In this document: positions 27,001 to 39,689 of the stretch, one piece after another
How the letters are laid out: every line of letters starts with the position of its first letter
Position numbering within the stretch: position 1 is the stretch's first letter
DNA from: Lanius collurio
Lineage: Eukaryota > Chordata > Aves > Passeriformes > Laniidae
Assembly (NCBI GenBank): GCA_020086605.1
Contig: JACBWW010000015.1
Span: forward strand, 22,743,225 to 22,807,224
Length of the DNA stretch: 64,000 nt
Direction of reading: 5' to 3'
Translations under genes and position numbers: made by a program
The notes under the pieces: model-generated
Told to the model about the DNA's origin: nothing
What the model saw: only the letters and a program-made list of their open reading frames with translations
Databases searched by the model: none

Positions 27001-28723
27001 AACCAGACTGTAGGTTACAAACTAATCTTTAAAGATTAAAATGCATCCTTTAATGCAGGCAAGCAGATTATCATTATCCACTCTAGATTTTCCTTCTTAT
27101 CGATATAAATTCCATTCCTTGCACCATATAATCTTTTCCACCAATGTCTCTTCATGCTTTTATTGGCTTTAGAGAGAGCTACTGCACATTATGCATGACT
27201 TCTATAGAAAAAACCCCATAACTAAAGTTTCATGGTTGCCCCTTTTACTGGATGCTGCCAACAATACAGAACTTTTGTTTTGCTTGTTTGTCTTAGCTCT
27301 CAGAAGAACTTGCCACATTCTGATTGAACAACTACATGCAGCCCTCTGGCTACTGAAAAGGAGAAAAGAGCCTGATTTTCACTGACTATATTATAATCTT
27401 TTAAGGATATCAAAGCATGTAAGTTTCTTAAGGTGAACTTCTGATAAAAGATGACAGAGGTCACTTTCTGTTTATTTTGTGAAGTGACGTTACTTTAGCA
27501 GTGGCAGTGACCTTGCAAACCCACTTTACTAACAACGTAAGCTGGGAAAGAGAATGTGCTTGACTAGTTTTTCTTATTTGATTTCTATCATGTTTCTTGT
27601 AAACTTCAGTAAGCCATGTGCTGTAGCAGACACCATTCCTGTTTTCCCATTCTCATTCTCCTCACTATCAAAACTTTTGCCATTATCAGGCTCCTCCCAT
27701 TTCTTTCAAAGTCAGAGGTGCTGTTTACTCCATGGGAAAGCAGCAAGCACAACTTCCCAGAATTTGTGTGACTGAGGTGCTGCCTGCTGTGAGATGCCAG
27801 GTAAATCACTCAGGCTCCTCCCTGCCTCATGCTCTTCACCCACACAATGCCAGCAATTCTGGGTACCTGCTTCAAGTGCCACAGAGATTAAGTACATTTA
27901 TTGGGGATGGCCTTTTGGCTCTAAGGGCAAAATTAGTGCTGCATTTTACATTCACATTTTGGTTGATTAGGGGGCTGTGTTATACTGCTGTGAGCTGCTA
28001 TCAAGTATATGCTTTAATACAATTCTAATGTGAAATGTACCAAGAAGCATGCCACAGCTTCAGTCACTGCCATTGCTTAGCTTCAAAGAGCAATGTGGCT
28101 GGCAGCAGCTCATGGGAAAGTAGAGACAATAATCCTGAGTGTGTATGAAACCTTTTCCAATGCTTCCCTGAGGGGATGGAGCACGTGATGTCTTGCACAT
28201 ACACATGCTCCACTGACTCAACCAACAGCAGAGGTTTTTACTGCTAAATTTAAATTTTGCTTAAAATGTTAATTCTATGTTTCCTATAATTACATTTTTT
28301 ACAGAACCTTAAGCATGGTTACACATTTCCTGAGCATAAGATTATTTAAAAATGGCTCTGCCAAAGAATAGTGTTGACACAAAAAAAGCATAAGATCAGC
28401 AGATATTGGGCAAGGGTGGGGGACCACGGAAGGAGAAAAAACTAAGGAAAAAACAACAGATAAACAGCACCATAAAAACTGCATCATAAATGCTTTTTTC
28501 CTAAACACAGAGAGACAACGACAGGCAAAATAGAGAAATTTTGCAGGCATCTCTTCAAAAGTAATGTATAGGATTTGGATTCTTTTGATTGTGTAAGTAA
28601 AATTCAGGTGGACTCTGCTGATTTGTGATATTATTTCAGAACTTAGAGGCAACAGATATCTTCTATCCAAAATAAAACAAAGTGTTAGTGTTACCTCTTG
28701 GCAAAACAATCACAATGCAATCT

Positions 28724-28748
28724 AAAAAAAAAAAAAAAAAAAAAAAAA
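28724..28748 (+). repeat. Poly(A) tract, 25 nt
   Basis: This is the longest homopolymer in the window. No CR1, SINE or recognisable mRNA-like sequence ends at it on either strand, so it is treated as a simple repeat. Length errors are likely here. Confidence 0.95.
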
Positions 28749-30354
28749 TCATGCTAATTCATTCTCAGACAGGTAGGTCAGACTAAAATAGTTATTTTCT
28801 GGTATTGTTGTGATGAGACAGGAATCTAATGTCTCCATCATTTTATAGAAAAGTGATAAGCTTTACTGGCAAAGCTTCTACTGTGTTTACTGTAAAATTG
28901 TCAGTTTGTTCTTTTCTGGAGATAGTAAGAGTTTGTGCATGATCCAAAGACAGACAGCCTTTGCCTGATAATTCATTGTATTTAGTTTGGGTGAGTTTTT
29001 CTCTAAATCATACACTAGCAACCTTTTCTCTCCCTGCTGCAAGACAATCAAAATAGCTTTCACCATGTGAATCAAACTGATAAAGCAAAGACATACTTTT
29101 AAATTGCATTATCCAGGTTCAAATACAATACAGGAGGAAAAAGTTGTTAAATACCCCATAATTCACAATGGCATTATTTTCAAATTTAAATTGCTTAAAT
29201 TATCCTGCAGAAAGGTATTCTAGTTTACATCATGGTTCTTTAAGCCATGGGATTACTTTAAAAAAGCAGTTACAACAAAAAAGAGCTTCAAGGCAAATGT
29301 TGTGTGGAGTAATTAATTATATTATTTATAAATTCACTTTCTTTGCATGACTGGCTCTATAAAGTTTGGCTAATGCAGTTATAGCTGTATATCTCCAGTT
29401 AGTTCCTAATTTCCAAATGCACCACCCACTGCTCTGTTACTAAGATTTAGTGCAGCTAATAAATAAGATCACAAACTCCTTGGAGCAGGACTCACCTTGT
29501 TATTTGTGTAAAACCTAAGCACAGTAATAGCCATACAATGAGAAAACACAATATTATCTATTCATCATGGTCTGTTCAGATAAGCCACTCAGAACTAGGG
29601 TCTTGTGCAGAGTTTTATTTTCAAAGCTTCAATATGTATTAAGAGATAGACCTTTAGCTACTTGATAGTGGATGAAATGAGGTTCAGTTATTCATCATGC
29701 TACAAAAAAATGTACAGTGTGCAAATTCCTGGTCAGAGAATGAGTCCAAGGCTTGGAGGTGGAACAGAGAAATGATGAACAGCTGTATAGAACTGTAGCT
29801 ACAACTTTAGATGACTTCAAGTATTTACTGATAACCAGGATCATCACCCAAATTACAAAGAACCACAGAGCATTTTAATATATCTACATTCTGCTTGACA
29901 GTTATTTCAATACCTCTACAAATTATTATGTGAATTAAGATATTTTTGATTTTAAAAAGTGAGATAACTTTAGTGATATGAAAATCCTACAGCCATAACA
30001 TTAGTAGGTGTCTCTCAAGCTCTTTCCTTTCTCGATCTCAAAATGTATTAAAAGTAAAGGTAAGTTCTGAAATGTCATCATTATTTTCTTTAGTAGCTTT
30101 CAGCAGCAGGGCAACATCCAGTCAAAAACTGAGTCAGCGTTGGTTTATATAAGGAATCATCCTTATATATGGAATATGCCTGAAAATAGCCCATCATCAC
30201 AAAAAAATCCACTAAGAGAGAGGCACCTACACACACAAGTACAGGATGGGGACCCAAGGAAATCCTGGTGTTCCTCTCTCCAGCTTTCATCAGTTTAGAG
30301 AATCCTCAGTAATGTAAGGACAGTGTAACACATCAGCAGTCGATGCAAATAACA

Positions 30355-30402
30355 GAAACATAGAATCAGTGAGGTTGGCAAAGACCTCCGAGATCATCGA
30401 GT
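30355..30402 (-). mobile_element. Short CR1-type 3' tail fragment
   Basis: CATAGAATCAGTGAGGTTGG followed by CAAAGACCTC and GAGATCATCGAGT closely resembles the avian CR1 3' terminus seen in reverse orientation (CATAGAATCA..GAGGTTGGAAAAGACCTCTAAGATCATCGAGTCCAAC). The match stops after GAGT. The following 400 bases do not continue into any CR1 body I recognise. It is either a very short 5'-truncated CR1 insertion or the tail of another element that borrowed the CR1 end. Confidence 0.7.
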
Positions 30403-33400
30403 GGGATTATGAGTTGCTCATTAAGTAGCTATGCAGGTGATGTATACAGAGCCTCTCCACTACAGGAGGAAATGCCCTTCTGAACTCCCCTCAAACTCTG
30501 CCCCAACTCTGCAGAAAACAGTGACCTCTTCATCAAGCCTTGATGGGTCTCCCTGGATCTTGTCTGGATCACTCTGGACAAAAGGTAATGGTATGAATTG
30601 GCCTCCCTGAACTCAACATGCAAAGGGAAACTTCCTCTGTGCAAGTATTTCTAAGAGTTTTGCAGTAACGTGAAGCTGCCTTGACAGTTGGAACCACTTA
30701 AGAGCCCTTGAAAAGGCAGACTAACAGGTCTGTTTACTTCAAAGCTTCTGAAGCTGAGTGCTCTAAAACTGTGCCATAAGGCTGACCTTGCCTCACCATC
30801 ATACCCCCACAAGTTCAGATGCAAGTATGAGAAGGCAGTGGAGACCATTTGGCCTCCTTACAGGAGTTTTGCCAAGGTTCACCACTTGAATCCAACAGTT
30901 TTCCTCTCCAACAGAATGATATTACAGCCTTGACCTCCTCCAGAAACATTACACTTGAATATTATTAATGGTTACTTGGGCTACAAGTAATTTTTCTGAC
31001 TATTTTTCAGTGATTAATAGTTAAAGCAATATAAGGCACATCCACACAAATTAGCCTTTAAGTCCCTAAGTTGTTGGATATGCTGCTATTCTTAAGAAAG
31101 ATAACACAACTTGGGTATTTAGGTGACAGCTGAGCAAACAGAGGATTAACATGTGCAAGTGTTGAAAGCAACAAGACAAATAAGACACAAAAACATATTC
31201 CCTTTCTTTCAAAACTCAAAATACTAAAAGGACTCACATTAATATCTCTGTGTACAATTTACAAGAGCACATAATGATTTGACAGTGGGTTTTCTTTTCA
31301 ATAGAGAGAAAATAGATGCAAATGTCAATGGGAGCTGGAGATCCTCTGCAACTGAAAGTCAAGCCTTTAATTTTGAAATTGTTAAAAAAATAAATCATGT
31401 TTTGAAATCTAGAAGTGTTTTTGATCGTAGCCATCAAATTTAAATTTTTAACTCCCGTTTCCAGTTTTTTTTCTTTGCTCTCATAAGTTCTACTTTCTTC
31501 TATTTTCCTGCTTTTCAGAGGAGACTACTTAGAGGCCTCTTAGGCACCTGGACCACAAGGAATTAAAGAGGCCCTGCTGTGAAGGGATTCAAATGGAGAG
31601 TCATTTTAATCTGTGCATGTAAAATAGGCTAGTGCTATTTAAAGTGACAAATTCAGGCCTTGATTCTGCAAAAGAATTATGCACATGCCTAACCTGACAC
31701 ACATGAATAGTCCCTTTGCTTGATTTACAATAAAGCTAAGAACAGTTTTCAATGGTTTAGGGTTTTAAATTCCATTTTCAAGTTTGTCTTACACACTTAT
31801 TAAAAGACTTCATGATTTGGAGAACAGAATTTAGGCTTGGTTGTCATTTCCGTGCTTATGTTTTATGCTAACTGAAAATATATTGTACAGTACCTTCAAT
31901 TCATTTTTCATACCTACCAATGTAAAGGAATGAATTCTTAATACAGCAGCTCTTTGGAAAGGGACTGCCTGCTGCAATAAATAACACCAAAAAATCAATG
32001 ACAGTTGTATGTTTAAAATGAGTTCTGCTTTTTTCTTTGTCATCTCTGTTCATAATTTTCAGGCTTTGGGCATTCAGTTAAGAAAAACTTGTCTGACAAA
32101 CAAGGCTGAGTATGGAGGTTCACAATTAATAAGACAATTAAATTAACCACACTGTACAAAAATGTAATATTCAAGAAGTAGTTAAATTGTGCAGGGGAAA
32201 ATAGAAATGCATGTGTATATATAGTTAAGCTTTTAAAAACACCATACTGGCAAAGATCTAGGATGTCTCAGGCATTTCTGGTCCCAGTAAAACAAAAAAA
32301 GCTTAACACTCATGCACTTGAATGCAATTTTAGCTCTCTATGGCACTCTTAGTGTGGATTCCCTCTCTGTAGATTAAACACAAGACAATGCAAAAATTTA
32401 GAAAGACACAAGGTCCATTTACTCAGTGCACTGACTGTGATGTCCAAAGATGTAAGATATCAGAAAACTGATACCTCCCCCTTCAGCACAGCCCAGTGCT
32501 TTTGGAAGTTGAAGATTTAGAGGTATCAAGGGCAAACATCGTGCACAAGTAATCTTCCACACTTGGACACTTAAAAAATTTCACAGTAGACAAAAACAAA
32601 GGGTCAGATTCTGCAGCATCTATGTATGAATATTTCTTTATCTCAATGAGTTTTGTGATGCTTCCAGAAATTCTGGAAATTGAATTTCCTGAAATCAATG
32701 GTATTACATTATCCAAAAAGACTAATAAAACTCCAGAAATTTGATAAACCTGAAATACTGACTTCCAGACTGCATATGCATTTTGGCACTCACTCCTCAC
32801 TCTAGAAGAAATTGTTTTTAAGAAAGCTTATACCAAGGAGAGATTATACTATTTTGATACACACAAGATGAGCAGTGGCAGATCATTCTCACAAAAAAAT
32901 TAAAAAAAAAAAATTAAATAAGTTTCAAATTTTTATCAAAACCAATAATGCTGTCATAGTGAGACAATTCCCTGGAAATTCTTTTCAACTTCCAGTTGTC
33001 TTTTTGCTGCATTATGAAGGTCAAATCTTCTTTAATGCTGCAGCAAACCATACTGTAAAAATGACAGTGTGAAGGCTAAAATGTACCAAGTATTTGCTGT
33101 GCCAACATGTCCCTAATGAAAATCCCTTCCACTTCATGAACTGGACAAGCTGTATGCTTCATTAAATCACAGACAGCACACTCATTAAAGATCAATGGCA
33201 TCTTCCAAATGCATTTTGTTTTGCTTTAGTCCTAACATATGGTCATAATAACGCATCTAGAAGTAAGCCTGAGCACTGTTTTTTTAATGAAAAATAATGT
33301 TCAGACCGGCCCATGTAATTTGCTTTTATGTTTCTGACCTTGTTCTGAAATGAATCCCCATAGTTCCCCAACGTTCTCATTCCAGGTTCTCAGTTCTCTT

Positions 33401-36400
33401 GCCAAGAAAGGCAGATGCCACATTTGTTACTTACAACATCTCTGTTTAAATCATGCTCCTTCACCTAATGCTGGGCTATGTTTTGCCTTCCTAGGTGCAC
33501 ACTGGCTCCCAAAGAAGAAAAAAAGAGATGCAAAGCAATCCCTGTCAACCAAAGCTGGTGCTAGCAAGGCAGATATCCCTCACAGAGGCACACCGTGCTT
33601 CTGTCTAGCGTGAGAAATGTTGTCATTTCAGACATACTACATCAGCCTATTTTACCATCTGTGTAGGAGCTCCATGAGCCCAGAAATTATCACAGTGATG
33701 AGTGATCAAAGGTTTGGCAACTATACTGACATATCTCATTTTTCAATGGAAAAAGAAGTCCCATCACATTTGCTACTAAGGCACTGCAAAGAACAAATTC
33801 ATTGGGGTTTTCCTCCAAGTATTTAGCCTAAACCAAGAAATTCTCAGCTTAGACTTTCACTTTTGTTTCCATCTTTGCTAATTATATATACAGGCAGTGT
33901 CAAGCTCTGATTTGAGCTTAACAAAATGGCAGTGAACCAAAACCCACCAAAATTAAGAGCTGTGTATTTTGTCATTTATGTTATGCCCTGAGACACTTCA
34001 AAAACCAGTAATAAACTGAGTTTTTCAGTCCCCAAAATCTAACCTGACTTCTAACTTTAACCAGTCAATACGTGTAGCAGCAGGCAGTCCTCTAGGTCTT
34101 CCTTCACTACATACCTGACAGCATCATTAAGTCCTTACTTTCCAAACCCCTCCTATTAACTGGAAACTTGAAGCAGAGCAATGTCTCCTGTAGAAGTCAG
34201 CTCTTGCTCTCCCTCACACCAGCACTTGTTCAAAAACTGGGGCACTGGCACAGCACAAAAAGAAATAGAGTTCTTATACCCTGATTTATTAAATCTTACT
34301 CCTAACTGCAGCCCAATCGTAGTTTTTATCATAGCTGAAGGCATCTCAATTTTACAAAAGCATACATTGAAACTACTGTTCCATCAGTACTGTTTCACCT
34401 GGGATCAAAAATAATTTTAGCTCTGTAAGCCTAAAGAAAGCTAATAACCAGAGGTCCTCAGCAGCAGTTTTCTCAAACCAGCCCTAACCCTTGTTTTAAT
34501 TAAAGTCTAATGATGCATGTGAATATGAAAACCAAAGCATCCTTCAGATGCTAATCAGCATCTTAATCCTAGTAAGTTTGCAATGCTTTTCAGTAGATCT
34601 GTCCAGTATCTCAATACCCAAATTCAGTTTCTAATCCTAGTTTTAAGCATAATATAATAATCCTCCAATACATGTGTTTAAAAACTCAGCACTCCTTTTG
34701 TAGGAGAGCATAGTCTCTGTCCTGTTGATTTTTTTTAATATATCAATGACAGATGCAAAGAGTAAAAAAGCTAAGAAGTGGCTTCATGTTTCTTTCAAAA
34801 AGATTTCTAAGAGTCCTTTCATAACATAATGTCACTAAGAAGAACATTATAAGAACTGCATAAAATGATGATTAAACCTGCTCCAAATTACCACAGTATT
34901 TTAATTAGCTAATTATTTCATTATTATTTAATTATTTTAATGACTTTTCTTTTCTTCCTGATTTTTCTGCCTACAAGGTACATTCCTGTATTTAACTTTT
35001 TTATTACATGTCATTAACATTCAAAATTGGAAACTAAGTTTCTATCAAAGTCAAATGAATTAACACTAATTCAAGGAAGAGAAATTTTTCAATTAAATTT
35101 CAATACTTCATTTTTACAGTTTGATCTCAGCTTACACGTCTCAATAGTACAAAACAGACAGGATATATTTAATCACTTTATGCTTTTATGGTGAACTAAT
35201 ATTTGAGCAGAAAAACCCTTCAGCTGTATGTTTAACTCCAAACTCAGACTGTTTGGAGTGTGTGGAGTTCACATATGGGAAATGGCTCAGATATGTTGCT
35301 CAGTTTTCAGGTTTGCACAAAAACTTTGTTTCTTCTACCTAACTGTAACCTAGCTGCCACTTTTCATGTGCAGATGTCTTTTTAGCAGAACTGTCATTAG
35401 TTTGCAAGGCAGTTTGGATCTGGAGGGTTGGAAGGCACTGTGCATATTTAAATTATTATAAAAATTGTTAAAGTTTATTTTTGACAAGAGCTCTTTTATG
35501 GTTTTAGTATCTTATTTTTTTTTATTTTCCCCTAATCTGTACTTGCTTCCCTAGTCCTTCAGCTGGCTAGAGGGTTTTTTAAGTGGTTGCAGCCACTGAT
35601 TATTGTCATATTGCTTTACATTTTCCCACAGCTAATGCTCAGCTCCATTCACTTTGTTGCCTTGTTTAAAGATTGACATTTTGTTAGCCTTATTTAAAGA
35701 TGCACTTGTTTGAGACCTTAACTCAGCAGGTAGACCACTCTAACAGTTATTATTACCTGTAAGAGGAAAATGTATTTTGAAAGAAATTGAAAACATGCGT
35801 TAGTGAAGAAGCTTTCATATCAGCAATTAAATAACATGTGAATTAAAGTGACAGATTTGCAACTAAACTGAAATCTTTCTTAAAAATTACACTTCTGAGA
35901 GCATCAATGTGGCACAATTTTTTAACTTGTTGTAAAGGAACATAATTTCTCTAGGAATGAACAATACTGTAGCAACCCAAAGTCCACATACTTAATTATT
36001 TTAGAAGAGCTCAAAAGACACATTTTCCCCTCACTGTTACATATTAATCTAGCAAAAGACATACTTTGCGAATGTGTTTCTTTTATTAACTGTTGAGTAA
36101 GATCTTGCTGGAGAGTCATGAAGCCAATTCTTCAGTTTAACAAGAGGAAATACCACTGATGAAAAATCAAAGACAACTATTGCTGAAAAATCCTCATTGT
36201 GAAGACAGAAGTTTTTAAGGAGAGTGTTTAACTGCAATGAGTTTACAAAGAAACAGAAGTACTGACAGCAGCTGGGTGTCACTGAGATGACAGTGACAGG
36301 ATATCCAGCACTGGCTGCATGCAGCTGGTACAACACAACAAAATCCAAGGCAATCTTTCAGTCATAATTACTGAAACTATTTATGTGCTTCAAATTAAGC

Positions 36401-36572
36401 ACACATTTAGTTACTGCTGCTGTACCAGACTCATGAGTTGTGAACTGCCCTGTACCCACCTGAGATTAAAGATACACCCTAATTGCAGAATATACCAATG
36501 CCAGTGGTAAAAAGTACTTCTGCTTTATTCACATATTGAGTAAATGGCACATGTATAATTTCCCTGCAATCA

Positions 36573-36593
36573 ATGGAAATCACTGATTTCCAT
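36573..36593. repeat. Perfect inverted repeat, 10-bp arms, 1-nt spacer
   Basis: ATGGAAATCA is followed by a single C and then its exact reverse complement TGATTTCCAT. As DNA it is a near-palindrome. The spacer is too short for an RNA hairpin loop without opening two or three pairs, so a small RNA precursor is unlikely. It could be a dimeric protein-binding site. Confidence 0.85.
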
Positions 36594-38271
36594 ACCACAT
36601 GCTAAATGCTGAGGCTGATTACCATTATATTTAATTTATAGTAATCAGTGTGAGGCAAGTGGGGCTTTAACATTACATGGAGATTTACATCAAAAGTTTT
36701 CCTTTTTTTTTACTTTAGGGGAAAAAACAAGTGTCGATAGGATCAGAAATGGGTTTCCATATGCATCACACAAAATAAATGCTTAGAAAATGATAGTATG
36801 TATTTTAAAACCATTTGAATGCTGCTATTTGAAAGTATTTCAATAAAAATCTTTGTCTTTCCTTTTGAAGATCTCTCCTGAGCAATAATAAAATAATTTA
36901 GTAACCCTTTTAACACCATTTATTTCTAAAAGTCTCTGAAAATAATTTCTTATCCTTCTCAGAGTTCAAAAAATAAAACAAACTTCACATATTTTTTGCA
37001 CTGGAAAAAATTACATGTTCAAATCATGTCAACACATGGAAAGCACATATGTTACCTCAATATAGCTTTTTTAATTTCATATATTGACAGTCATAAGGCT
37101 GAATATCTTATATTGCATGGGCACGCTGTGAAGAAAGAAAGAGTGAAATAAAAATATTTCTTTATCATATTAGCAGGAGACTTCTGATCCTTCAAGTGGT
37201 GAAGCTGAAAGAAAGAAAATCAATAGGCACGAGAGAGCCAAATTCTCAAAATACTATCAAACAACTGACAACCCTCACAGAACTGACATCTGGAAGCAAT
37301 TACCTGGAATACAGAATAATTCAACACTGACTTTCCTTATTTAGTAATCTGTTTGATCAGGGTTGGGTTTTTCTTTTGTTTGCTTGTTCATTCCTGGGGA
37401 GAAAGAGAGGTTGCCCTGGCTGTGTAGGCCGGACAACAAAAAAGGTGTTGTATACAAGCTTCCAGCCTATCTACTACTTCTACAGGAAAATAAAGAGGCT
37501 GAGTTTCCTTTCTGTGCTTTATTTTCAAAATAAAGTTCTATCCATAATGCCATACAAAGAGGAAAATGTGAGTATGTGTCTCTTAATACATGTAGGTTTT
37601 CTTTTTAATTGAACTGATTCCCATTTATGGCAATAGTTACAGAAAAAAAAAAATCAGGTCCTGGTTAGAACTTTTTCTTTTTACACAAGATGAAAATCTG
37701 CTCCCATAATCAAAAAGGTTAAGTCAACTGGATTTAATCAATCCGTAGGTCACAGCTATTGAACATGAATGCTGAAACTTCAATGGTTTAACAATCTAGG
37801 GAGTACTTGTGGGGTAGAAGCACCAAGCTACAAGACCAGTCAAAAATAACTAGCTTATGGGATGGATTTCAAGTCAAGCAAGCTTACACAGCCCACAAGA
37901 TTGATAAAGTCCATTTCAACGTGAAAAGCAAATCAATGGGTAAACTGGGCAGAAAGCAAACCAAAGCCATTGACACAGTGTCTACAGCTGACAGTGTAAA
38001 ATGCATTTGATGCATTGGAAGAAGCTTGACCACTTAAGACAGAGGGTGAAGGTGAAAATCCTGAACTGAAGCCTGTGGAAGGAATTCAAAGGAAGAATAT
38101 GATATCTTCTCACCATGAGAGCCTGACAACCCAATCCTATGATGGTGAAAAATTGTATACCTTCATGTATTTCTACTGAAGTCAAAATGACCATGTACTT
38201 TCTTCATACACTGACTTGCAGAAAATATGTTAGACTAAAGATACATGAAATAAGGATTACCTAATTATCTC

Positions 38272-38338
38272 TTTGAAATTGAATTATCATGATAATCTGA
38301 ATTTATATCCAGAGCTCTGGATAATTCTAACTTTCAAA
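38272..38338. repeat. Nested palindromes inside an imperfect inverted repeat
   Basis: A perfect 14-bp palindrome ATTATCATGATAAT (38283-38296) and a perfect 18-bp palindrome TATCCAGAGCTCTGGATA (38306-38323) lie 9 bases apart. In addition the flanks TTTGAAATTGAATTATC (38272-38288) and GATAATTCTAACTTTCAAA (38320-38338) are inverted copies of each other with two single-base gaps. The whole can fold into competing hairpins. No family is recognised. Confidence 0.8.
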
Positions 38339-39180
38339 TTATTACTTCTTGGAGTACTCATCATATGTAATACTAGCAATAGATGAATTTAAAAGAAAAA
38401 GAAAAAGCAAGAAAAAAGCAGAGATTTTTAGTAGAAAATGCTATTCTAAATTATGTTAGAAATTGTTTTAGGTTAGTGGAACATTTCAAGTATTCAAATT
38501 GAAACAGCAAGTGAGAAAAAAAAATAGGCAGACTTTCTTTGGGCCTTTTAAATCAATTTTTGCAAAGATGAGTCTGTTTTTCTGAGACTGTAACTGGTAG
38601 GTCGGCTCCTTGTTTTTATCTCAGCCTATAAGCTCTTCCATCTTATTTTCTCCTACAGTTCCATCAAGAAAGAGGCAATCAGAGGGTGGCTGGGTGGGCA
38701 TCTGGTCAACCCACCAGCTAAAGAAGTTTCACTAGCAGGGATAAGAAAATATTGAGGATCCTAAAGAAAAACATCACAGGAAAGTGATGACAAGAGAAAA
38801 GGAACATATACTTTTAATGCCTTCCCATATCCAGGTTACCTAGACTCTAAAGTGACTCTGGATGTCAGGAGACATCAGATCACAATGCTAAGTGCTGAAG
38901 GATTGGCTAACATTAATTTCTGCTTAACATTAGTAGATCTGTGGGTAAAGAGATGTCAGGCCAGGTTTGCAGGTCTATATGTTACCTACGTGAGAGCTCC
39001 TTGTTCTGAGAGTTCCTAGGCAAAACCTCCATTTCTTGGCTGCTTAGAAAGACATTGATTTCCTTACGGTGCTTCAGTGTCTACTGGCACAGAGGACAAT
39101 TAGAAAAGCAAAAAACAGGATCAATATATATTTTAAGTTAGGTCATTATTTAAAGGTTTAAAGTTACATTCAGAAATTAC

Positions 39181-39580
39181 ATCGTATTGCTATAAAAGCG
39201 TCTGTCTTAGAATACGCCTTTTGCTACTCCTAGAAGTTAAAGACAAAATTACTTTACTGAAAGCACTTACAAGGGACCGAATCGCTTGATCCTGGGGTTT
39301 CTCCAGCAGAGAGGAAAACCAGCAGGAAGCCTGCAGTGCTGAGAGAATGGCTGCCTCTCTCCCTGTCCCCAGCTGAGCAGAGAGTACCTTGCCACACCCA
39401 GGTGAGGACAGTAGCCCAAAATGGGCTCCTCCTCTCCGTGGCCGGTTCTTTTGTTTCTCCCAAGTACCCAGCAATTTGTTGCGTCGGTGACACATACGCG
39501 AGAAAATTCCTCAAGGATTCCTAAAGAGAAAAGGGAACTCCCAAAATCCTGACACTCATGCAGAGAGAAGTTTACGTGCA
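39181..39580. other. Weak CpG-enriched patch, possible exon or regulatory segment
   Basis: About a dozen CpGs fall within 400 bases, several times the local background, with moderate G+C. It includes CCGAATCGC, CTCCGTGGCCGG, GCGTCGG and ACGCGAG. A good splice-donor-like CAG|GTGAGG lies at about 39402 on the plus strand. Three overlapping minus-strand frames and one plus-strand frame of 60-100 codons cross it, all without recognisable protein similarity. The frame overlap itself suggests composition rather than coding. It could be a small regulatory element or a noncoding exon. Confidence 0.3.
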
Positions 39581-39667
39581 CTGGATATGCCTGAAATCAG
39601 AATTGCCTCTTTTCTGCTGCTCAGTACACCCTAGGTAAGACTCCAACAAATAATTGCAGCTTCCTTT

Positions 39668-39689
39668 AAAAAAAAAAAAAAAAAAAAAA
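39668..39689 (+). repeat. Poly(A) tract, 22 nt
   Basis: An uninterrupted A run directly follows TTCCTTT and lies about 90 bases beyond the CpG-enriched patch at 39.2-39.58 kb. It is a simple repeat, with no upstream AATAAA within 30 bases to suggest a retroposed transcript end. Confidence 0.93.

Larger units (their letters stand above)
11218..30354. other. Noncoding AT-rich sequence, 19 kb
   Basis: Only short duplications and homopolymers are seen. There is no recognisable exon, RNA gene or interspersed repeat. All open frames are under 140 codons and overlap others on both strands. The low repeat content over 19 kb is typical of bird genomes. Confidence 0.6.

Noticed and set aside
28724..28748. 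Poly(A) tail of a processed pseudogene
   Set aside because: No mRNA-like or coding-like sequence and no polyadenylation signal in suitable position lies before it.
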